DNA of 64,000 nucleotides, taken from the NCBI GenBank assembly GCA_037176725.1, contig JAZBRS010000074.1, positions 65,724,001 through 65,788,000 of the forward strand. The letters run 5' to 3'. This stretch comes from Posidonia oceanica (lineage: Eukaryota; Streptophyta; Magnoliopsida; Alismatales; Posidoniaceae). Of the stretch, positions 55,589 through 64,000 are shown in pieces (position 1 is the first letter of the stretch; each line of letters starts with the position of its first letter). A model generated the notes under the pieces. It ran no database searches. It was not told where the DNA came from and saw only the letters and a list, made by a program, of their open reading frames with translations. The position numbers were made by a program, and so were the translations under genes.

Positions 55589-56648
55589 AAGGGGGGATGA
55601 TTAGAAGCAGGGGTCGCAGCAGGGGCGTTAGCAAGAGAGGACACTCAAGGCTAAGGAACTCGCTGACAGATCTCTACGCGAAGAGCAAACAACATCAAGG
55701 GATTAGAACCCGAAAGTAAAAGCAAATGTGTTAGATGTATGATATGAATGCAGATGTATGCTTTCTAGCATGCTCTCCCTCACCAATCTAGGGTGTCCTA
55801 GTAGGCAATCTACTTCGGATGCTCAGGGGTGTACGGGTCGCCAACTCAGGCTAGAAAAAAGCAGGTCCCACATCTTAAACCCGGCCCAAAGCTCAGGTGG
55901 TGACCTAGTGGTGCGTAGGTGGCCTTGACCCTGCCAAAAGCATGGGTGGTACCCTCTACTAACACCGACACGATCCCCTGACAAGGGGGGACAGACCAAT
56001 CTACTTGCTCCACACCAAAGCGTTGGACGCAAGAGACCGGGACTATCCTTCTCAGACTGTAGGTGGACTCAGATGAGAAGAATGCATGCCCTATATGATG
56101 CTTTATGCAAATGCTTCGCGTTTTATCTTGCATTTTTTATTAACTCAAGGGGGTGCAGGTGAGTTTGCAGTCTCTAGTTGCTCCTAGAAATTCTTTTTAC
56201 TTGCTATTTTTAGTTAACCTTGGGGGAAGCAATCAGTCTATAATTGTCCTTAGGCTTAAATGCAAAAGGGGAAGAAAATCACCCAAACATGGCAAGCAAG
56301 CAGCACACATCACAGCAAAAGGCATGGGCATGGCATGTGTATGTGTGTGTGAGCATGATAATGAAAGAAAAACACTTATCATTGCAAAAAGCAGGTACGC
56401 ATAGCATGTGCAGGTGCAGTGGCATTGTATTGGTGTAAAAGGAAGCAATCATCAATCAAAAGGCATGCATGGTGTGCCAAGCAAGTATTTAGACATGTGA
56501 TGCAAGCAAAATGAAACAGCGTAGGCAATCATGGCATAAAGCAGGTAAATAAACAAGCAAGCAGGTAAGCAAGGAAAGCAGGCAAAAGCAAAAGCAAGCA
56601 AAACACCCAAGCAAGCAGCGAGGAAGCCAAGCGAAAGCCGGAGTACTG
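55589..56648 (-). promoter_or_regulatory. Untranslated leader of element B
   Basis: Minus strand. A block at 56105-55780 is conserved with 27328-27620 of A, including the stem-loop CCCC/TTGTCA/GGGG (plus-strand 55975-55988) and GGTGTTAGTAGAGGGTACCA. The rest is A/G- and GCAAGCA-rich on the plus strand. No gene seen. Confidence 0.6.
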
Positions 56649-56667
56649 GTCCCCAGTGGAGTCGCCA
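56649..56667 (-). promoter_or_regulatory. Primer binding site of element B (tRNA-Arg type)
   Basis: On the minus strand TGGCGACTCCACTGGGGAC follows the LTR end by one base. It differs from that of A at two positions inside the first 12 bases. Confidence 0.85.
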
Positions 56668-56668
56668 C

Positions 56669-58909
56669 TGTAGTAATCCTGAATTCTAATCGTCCATGCA
56701 CATTACCAAAGCTTGTGTGCACTGATCAAATTAGGCTCACTATATGTGGCTGGATCCGAGGGAAGAACTTGACTCGGAAACGCTAGCAAAAGAAAAGAAA
56801 AAGAAATGATAAGACAATTCGGAGTCGCCACTGGGTCTATTGAATTGGAAGACAAGGAAAACCAGGGGGTAACGCATGAAAAGACATGCTGAACTGGATG
56901 CAAGGAGGGGCAAAGAGATGCAAGGATAAGCTAAGCTATGCTATGCTATTATGCTATGCTATGACTCAGGCCTAGGATAAGGGAAAGGTCGATGCGAGCC
57001 AAGAGAAAGGGCAAGGACTCCTGTTATGCACGGGGAAGGTGTTAGGCACCCCGATACGTCCGAGAGTCGGTCTTTCTTAGGCAATCTCGCGCTTATGCAG
57101 GGAAATGCTAGCCTAATGCCTAATGCCTTAAATGCTTACCTATTATGCAAGGAAAATAAACGTGCTATCTAAGTGCTCAGCCACGCTGCTAGTGTTCTGA
57201 ACTAGGCAGACCCTGGTTCGTGAGAACTCCTAAGCAGTAAGCATCACGGCCCTATATGCAAATGCAAGTGATAAAACAAAATGGTAGGAAAACCAAGCAA
57301 TGCGAGCGACATGCAAGCAATAAAGTAAAACAGGTGCGGAAAACGATGCGAAAATACAGAAAATAAAGCAAGGCATGGAAAACGATGCCGAAAGCAGAAA
57401 GCGATGCAAAGGGGTGCGGGAAACCATGCAAAGGAGCAGGAAAACAATGCGAAATGCAGGAAACAGGGCAAAGTGCGGAAAACGAGGTAAAGCGGGGTGT
57501 GAAATCAAAACAAAGGGGTGGGTAATATGCATTAGGGTTACAGCAAGCCAAAGAAGCAATAAAACGCAAGAAACGGCGAGCGAAACAAAATCGGCGCTTC
57601 AAAATGGCTGTCAGCCATCTGCATGCATTGGACCCTGGCAACACCAGCGTCCAACGTTGGATGCTGGCTCTGCCAGCGTCCAACACCTGCTGCAGACAGA
57701 CAGCATGCATGTTTTGAAAATCCATGCATTCTAACTATATGGATGCATAACAAATGCAAACATGCAACTAAATGGGTGCTAGACATGCTGATCTAACCTA
57801 ACAGAAGATTAGAAGAGGAATCAGAACAAGGAGCAAGCCAGAATCGAGGATTCAAGCTAGCAAGTTGTTGGACGCCTGTAGGCTGGGCGTCCAACGTTGA
57901 ACGCCAGAGGGGCTGGCGTCCAACAAGGACAGAAGGCAGAGGGGAGAAAAGAGGCATACAAAAGCAAAATAAAAAAATGGGTGCATGCATTTGGGGTTCT
58001 GGAGATGAACAAAGAGGCAGACAAGCAAGCATGGGTAGCATACAGGCAAAGGATCACAGAAATAAATCAAAGAGGCCTTACCTGTACTGAGTGCCAGGCC
58101 AGAGGCACAACCAGGGCATTGGACGCAAGCTAGGTCGGCGACCAACGTTGGACGCCAACACCAGCAGCATACAACGCTCTGGAAGGCACAACACACAAAA
58201 AGCATGCATAAAATAGCAAATAAATTAACTAAAATAAAAGAACAGTTGCTACTGAAGCTAAACATGCATAAGAACATAGTGAATAAGCAAACAAGCAAGA
58301 TCAGAAAGGCATGCAAGCATTAAACAAACAAGTGATGAGCCAGGGCGTTGGATGCTAGAGCCAGCAGTGTCCAACATAGGACACTGAAAACTCTGACGTC
58401 CAACGACCCAGGCCTGCAAACTCACCTTTTCTAAAGGGGGAGCTCGGCTCTACCCCACCTATATGCATGCAATCATCTTAAAAGCATGTAAGAGACTAAC
58501 AGGAGCACCCACAGCAAACATTTGCAAGCATTTAAGCTAAAGAAAGCAATGGGAAGAACATGCATAAGAGAAGCAAGCTTTAACTTTGCAAAAAGGAGTA
58601 AACAATCTTAGAAAAATCCTAGCAAACCTAAACATGATTGCCATAGGGGCCAGGCATCTCTAAGCAGGCATAGCTTACAAAATAATAACTAAAATATGCA
58701 TGGGGTAGGCATGGCAGCAAAGCAAAGCAGACAGGGGTGTTGGACGCTAGGTGAACTAGCGTCCAACGTTGGACGCAGTTCATTGTAGTGTCCAACAAAG
58801 GCAGCAGACAAATGGATATTAAACATGCAAAAAAGCCTTCAAACAAGCATGGAACAAGTTGATAAGCATGGTATAACATCAGAGAGCATTAAAAGTAGGC
58901 AAATAGCAT
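56669..58909 (-). mobile_element. 5' LTR of element B (truncated)
   Basis: It matches 9610-11852 with more differences than the A pair (7 in the first 121 aligned bases from the PBS end). About 1.13 kb of the outer LTR start is missing: at 58909 the sequence jumps to plus-strand D-type LTR. The perfect palindrome is at 58759-58776 and the PBS-start copy at 56830-56821. Confidence 0.9.
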
Positions 58910-61872
58910 CTCATTGCCACTTCGTCGATTTCTCTTGCCACCGCCTGCCATCGACGACCCCGTCGTCCTCCCTGCCATTGCCTCTGACGAGCCTCGCCTT
59001 CCATGCCCAGACACAGCCCCTCACAGAGCCGCCTACCACTGCCATTGCCAGCCATCGCCTCCATCCTTTCTCTCTCTTTCCGAACAAAACCTTCACGTGC
59101 AGTCCTCTTTGACCACATCTCATTCGCAATCCAGCCACTGCAAGGGAGATCCGAGAGTTCCCTTGTGTTCCCGAATAACTAGAGAGCAGAACCCAACCTT
59201 CCGCAAGCTTCCTTGCGCCCTCCTCCGCCTGCCGTCAGCCTCTGAAGTCGTGGCGGTGCAACACTTCCACCTTCCGCACTTGCAACTCCGACGAGCTCGC
59301 AAAGGTACCAAACCCCATCCTAAAATTCTTCTGGGGGTCCGGGAATGTTCCCAGACCTCTTCCCCTCGCAGCCACGGTGGCGGCGAGCCTTCTCGTGCCC
59401 TTGGCCGCCCTAGCGGCCAAGGTGGCTCGGCGATTCCAGCGGACCTCCCTTGAGGTTGGAAAAGGGGCATAGGCCCCTCTCCGTGTCCGGGATGCTTCCC
59501 CTCTCCTCCGCCCCAACTCCACACAACTTCCCAGCCTAGCCTTTGGGTCGTTGGCTGCGCGAGCGGCCGGCATCCGCTGGCTACGGTGGCGCGATTTGGG
59601 CGAAGGTGGGTGGACCAATCTGGTCCACCAATCGCCATACCAAGGGTATGGAAGGACTGGAAGAACATCACGGATGTTCCTCGGCCATCGGCGGGTCGTT
59701 CCGTGCCGCGTGGAGGCAGTAGTTCGTCGGTGAAGCTCGCAGAGCTTCTGATCTGGGTGCCGCCTAGTGCAGCAACTAGTTGCAGATTGCAACTACTGTC
59801 GGCCCGACTTTGGGCCGACCTCCCTAGTGGCACAGGCCACCATTTTACCTTCTGTCTGTTGCTTTGCATTCTTGGATCATTGCTCTTCATGCGGGTATAT
59901 TTGAATGGTTGTATGCTTGTGTGTTGGGAGCAAGGCACGGCTTCAAAGTCGGCCATGTGGTCTAAGTGTTGCAAACTCAGCCGCCTCTTTAGGGGGCGAC
60001 GGACTGCAACACAAACAGACCATCGGCCTGACTTTGCGCCGGCGTGCCTCATTGCCCAGACCCCCGATTGGCTCGCTTTCAGTTGCATCGTATTCCTTAA
60101 TCTTTTCTCTGCAGGTTCATGCATTTAGTTTTTAAAAATAGAGTTGCATGGGTTCCAGATCTTGCCTTGAAGATGGCTGTCTGGAACAAGGAGTTGCAGA
60201 CTGTGCTGCCGCCTAGGGCAGCGACTCACCTGCAACTTCGGCAGGTTTTCCGGCCGTCTTTGGGCCGCCGTAACTGGGAACCCATGCATGCTTTTTTGCA
60301 TTTTGATAGCTTGCACATGTTCTCTGATATGCTCTCTTCATTTGCATGACATTAGTTGTATGATTTCAAGTCATTTGCATGGCTTTTTGATATGTTGAAG
60401 TTAGCTGTTTGGGAAGCTCATAGCAATGGCTGCCACCAGTTTGGGAGGCGGCTTGCATAGCCGCCTCTCTGACCGACGGCTAAGTCCTTGCTGCAGGCAG
60501 CCCATCAGCCGTCGCTTTGCCACCTTGCGTCGCAGCCATTTGCTTCCCGATTGCATGGTTCTCTTCACTGGCGTGTCCTCTACACTGCCATGATTTTAAT
60601 TTTTGGTTTTAGTCGCGTTTGCTAGCCTCGCCGGAGCGACGAAGCTACTGACTGGAGTTTGCAGGGCTTGGCCGCCGCCTCTGGGGGCGACCTGACCAGC
60701 CGCCGGTGATTGGATGGGTTGCCCAGATGGCTGGCGACTTGCTCTGCAGGCCAGTTAGTGGCCATTGTCCCCCATTGCTTGCCTCGTTTTCCGTGCCTTC
60801 TTTTGCATCTTGCATCTGCATCGTTTTCCGCAGCGTTTTCGCATATTACATTGCACCATTTTTCGCACCTTCATTTGCATATTGCTTGCATCATTTTCCG
60901 TGCCACTTTTGCATGTTGCTTGCTTGCCTCATTTTTCGCGCTGCCTTCGCATCGCTTGCATCGTTTTCCGTGCCGCCTTCGCATCGCTTGCATCATTTTC
61001 TGTGCCACTTTCGCATCGTTTTCTACATCGCTTTCACATTGTTTGCACCGTTTTGCGCGCCCACTTTGTTTTCTTACATATCGCTTGCATTCGCATCGTT
61101 TTGCGTGCCTACGTTCGCTTTCTTTTGCATTTGCACCATTTTACGCGTCTGCATTTGTTTTCCTTTGCATATCGCTCACATTACACCATATTCCGCACCC
61201 GCTTTTGCTTTATCCTTTGCATGTCACTTGCATTGCATGGTTTTCCCCGCTGTTTTGTTTTGTCGCCTACATTTGCATTAGGGCAGTGATGCTTACTACC
61301 TAGGTGTTCTTACGAACCAGGGCTTGCCCGTTCGGAACCCTAGCAGCATTGCTGAGCCTATAGGTTGCACGTTTAATTCCCCCTGCATAGCTTTCAAGTA
61401 CTTAGGCATTTAAAGCATTAGGCATGCATTGCATCTATCGCCCTAGGGCGTACAGTAAAAGGCTAGCAATTGTCGACATTTCTGCATTTGCGAGCGAGAA
61501 TGCCTAGAAAGACCGAATCCTCGGGCGTGTCGGGGGTGCCTAACACCTTCCCAACACGTAACAGGAGTCTTTACCCTTCTCTGGGTCGCATCGATCTTGT
61601 GTCACGCATTTGCATTGCTTTTGCATGCTTTCTAATTGCATTTTGCTTTCCTTGTATCTTCTTTACCCGTTTTTCCTAACTTTTTCTGGTTTTAATAAAA
61701 TTAGGTGGTGACTCCCTTTCTTTCTTTTTTCCTTTGATTTCGTCCCTATTTTCAGTGTCTTTTGAGTCGAGTTTCCTCCTCGGATTCACTCGTATATAGT
61801 GACCCTAGTTCTGATCGGTACACGCGAGCTTTGGCATCGTGCATGGACGATCCGAATTTTAGGATTACTACA
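58909..61872 (+). mobile_element. D-type LTR, second copy (5' truncated)
   Basis: It corresponds to 2331-5303, several percent diverged, ending GGATTACTACA followed by CGGTC as in the first copy. The PBS-start copy has mutated (TGGTGACTCC). AATAAA is at 61694-61699. It begins abruptly inside the LTR, fused to the inverted B LTR. ORFs inside are shadows. Confidence 0.88.
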
Positions 61873-62890
61873 CGGTCCTATCAACCGGAAGCCATAGTTT
61901 AGGGTCATATCAACCGGAAGCGATAGTTTATGGTCCTATCAACTGGATGCGATAGTTTACGGTCCTATCAATCGGAAGCGATAGATTGGTATGATATGCT
62001 TTCAGGCTTATCAACCAGGATCGGATAGTTTACGGCCCTATCAACCGGAAGCGATAGTTTACAGTCCTATCAACCAGAAGCGATAGATTGGTATGATAAG
62101 CTTTCAGGCTTATCAACCAGGATCGGATAGTTTACGGCCCTATCAACCGGAAGCGATAGTTTACGGTCCTATCAACTGGAAGCGATAGATTGGTATGATA
62201 AGCTTTCAGGCTTATCAACCATGATCGGATAAGTTTCGGACTTATCGGCCGTAGAGGTGGCACGATGTGACAAATGATAGGTTTTGGACCCATCGATTGC
62301 AAAGGGTGATATGATAAGTGATAGGTTTCGGACCCATCGACCACAAAGGGTGCGGATGATAAGTTTCGGACTTATCGACCGGAAAGGATAGGTTTTGGAC
62401 CTATCGACCGCAAAGGATAGATGATAAGTTTCAGACTTATCGACTAGAAAGGATGGGTTTCGGACCTATCGGCCGCAAAGGTAGATGATAAGTTTCAAAC
62501 TTATCGACCGAAAGGGTAGATGATAAGTTTCGGACTTATCGATCGGAAAGGATAGGTTTTGGACCTATTGACCGCAAAGGTAGATGATAAGTTTCAGACT
62601 TATCGAACGGAAGGGTAGATGATAAGTTTCAGACTTATCGACCGGAAAGGATAATATGATAAGCTTCGGGCTTATCGACCGCAAAGGATAGGTTTCGGAC
62701 CCATCGACCGCAAAGGCTGTTGATAGGTGATAGGTTTCGGACCTATCGGCCCCAAAGGGGTTGTTGATAAGTTTCGAACTTAGCAGCCGCAAAGGATTGG
62801 AATGTGATAAGTTTCGGACTTATCGACCGCAAAGAGTTTGAAAAGTGATAAGTTTCGGACTTATCAACCACAAAGGATTTAGGGTCATCA
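61873..62890 (-). repeat. Hairpin array of element C, second copy
   Basis: Same units as 5304-6310 (GATAGTTTACGGTCCTATC and GATAAGTTTCGGACTTATC types), with independent substitutions in many units. Confidence 0.85.
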
Positions 62891-62995
62891 ACATCCAGAG
62901 GCGGAGCAAGAAAACGGATGGGCCCGTGGCAGTTAGGCATGCTAGCCCGGATGAAGCTGGAAATGTGATACCATGGGGCAGCAAAAAAAAAGATG

Positions 62996-63023
62996 CTCAT
63001 GGTATCAGGGATGATACCAGGGG
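62996..63023 (-). other. Conserved stem-loop, second copy of element C
   Basis: Arms around TGGTATCA and TGATACCA with loop GGGA; one outer mismatch. Confidence 0.7.
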
Positions 63024-63455
63024 ATAGCCGAAGCGCCTTTGGTATAAAAAAGTGATAGACAAAGTTGACGCGCTTGTCAAACGAGTAGTTTGGGCTACCA
63101 GCCTGGCAAAGATCTGGCTGGGGGTGCTTGGTGGCTTTGCTCGTGTTGACGGCGCTGGTCTACAAAGATTATGGCATCCAAGTGGAACGCAGGGTCTTCT
63201 TGTAGCTTCCCTTGGCACTGAGAATGTTGGTAGTTGCTTTTGAGCTTACAAGCTGCCAGGATCTGCGAAGCTGAAGCAGTATGCTGAAGATGTGATTGAG
63301 ACCATGCATGCATTATGTTATGGAAAGCAAACCAAACGCATAAGCAAATGGCACAAAACATCCTTGCATTAACAAAGTCTTGGTTACACGCCTATAACAG
63401 GCTGAACAGAGTACAGCAAGACTTAAAAAGAGAGGGATGTGGTCACACAAATGCC

Positions 63456-63571
63456 CTAACTGATCCGGGCCTTCTTCGACCTCCTAGTGTCAGGAAACAG
63501 AGGTGCACCAGGTGGGATCTCATTAATGGGCCAGAGCCCCTGCACTTCAGTCAGATACTCAGGAGTACATC
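63456..63571 (-). pseudogene. C-terminal remnant of accessory ORF (second copy of element C)
   Basis: The last 38 or so codons of the DUF7745-like ORF on the minus strand, ending in TAG (63456-63458), corresponding to 6885-7000. It is cut at 63572 by an A-type LTR. Confidence 0.8.
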
Positions 63572-64000
63572 AGTTGACACCCCATCTTGGCAGGCTTGGA
63601 TCCTTGGAGCCCTCCTGATGGTTGCTGGACTCAAACCCAAAACCAAACCCTAATCCTCTTCTTTACCCTCCAAAATCAGCCCATCTTGACCTAAGCCTTT
63701 ACCCCTCTTCCCAAGCTCAAAACCTAACCAAAACCCATAGGAAAACCCACCAACACTCACTTAACAAGCCTACCCAAGTACCCAGAAATTTCCAAACCTA
63801 GACCATTCCCAAAAATCCTAGAAAACCTAGGCAAAACTCCCCTTTTTCTACACCTTGAAACCCCTCCAAAACCTTCTTAGAATCAAACCAAAACTTCAGG
63901 AGCAATGCCTCAAACCCTAGACTACCTACTCACTAATTTTCACCCCATTCCAAGACCCTTAAGACCCCCTTTCATCCAAATTATCCTTTTCTCTCTCTGG
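63572..64000 (+). mobile_element. Start of an A-type LTR (runs off window)
   Basis: AGTTGACACCCCATCTTGGC and onward matches 42372 onward with scattered differences; the first base is A where A has T. Its end is outside the window, so I cannot tell solo LTR from full element. Confidence 0.85.

Overview
The window is plant nuclear DNA made almost entirely of nested Ty3/gypsy LTR retrotransposons. I see no host single-copy gene, rRNA or tRNA gene. The plant origin follows from the Tat/Ogre-type layout (gag, protease, RT, a degenerate RNase H, a second archaeal-like RNase H, integrase), a primer binding site that fits tRNA-Arg, very long LTRs, and an accessory ORF with a plant-only domain pattern. 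The species cannot be named from the sequence. Elements are called A to D here. LAYOUT: (1) 1-5303 is the 3' end of a plus-strand element D (hairpin array, polypurine tract, 3' LTR). D sits inside (2) a minus-strand element C, seen at 5304-9609 (3' hairpin array, accessory ORF, spacer). C is cut again at 9609/9610 by (3) a minus-strand element B. B has its 3' LTR at 9610-12987, array, accessory ORF, spacer and RNase H-integrase up to 20665; it continues at 48293-56668 (RT, protease, gag, leader, PBS) and ends in a truncated 5' LTR at 56669-58909. B is split in pol by (4) element A, plus strand, 20666-48292. A is a complete 27.6-kb element with two 5.9-kb LTRs and the 5-bp target duplication GAGAC. 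(5) 58909-63571 is a second, diverged copy of 2331-7000, including the D-into-C junction. It is joined to B's truncated 5' LTR and is itself cut at 63572 by a further A-type LTR that runs off the window. By eye the A LTRs differ least and the B LTRs more (7 differences in about 121 bases at one end), which agrees with A inserting after B. HOW THE PARTS WORK TOGETHER: Gag would form the particle, protease would cut it, RT and the two RNase H domains would copy the RNA from the tRNA primer, the polypurine tract would prime second-strand synthesis, and integrase would insert the product. All reading frames in A and B carry stops or frameshifts except the B RNase H-integrase reading frame, so no element here looks autonomous. 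MOST INTERESTING: elements A, B and C all carry, at the same place downstream of integrase, an accessory ORF of about 400 codons that resembles DUF7745 / plant mobile domain proteins. A conserved 3' splice acceptor-like site lies 44-50 bases upstream of each start. Downstream of the ORF every element has a tandem array of short hairpins whose sequence differs between elements but whose stems keep pairing, plus one conserved long hairpin. A copy of the PBS start also lies inside the U5 of each LTR type and follows the family-specific PBS variant.
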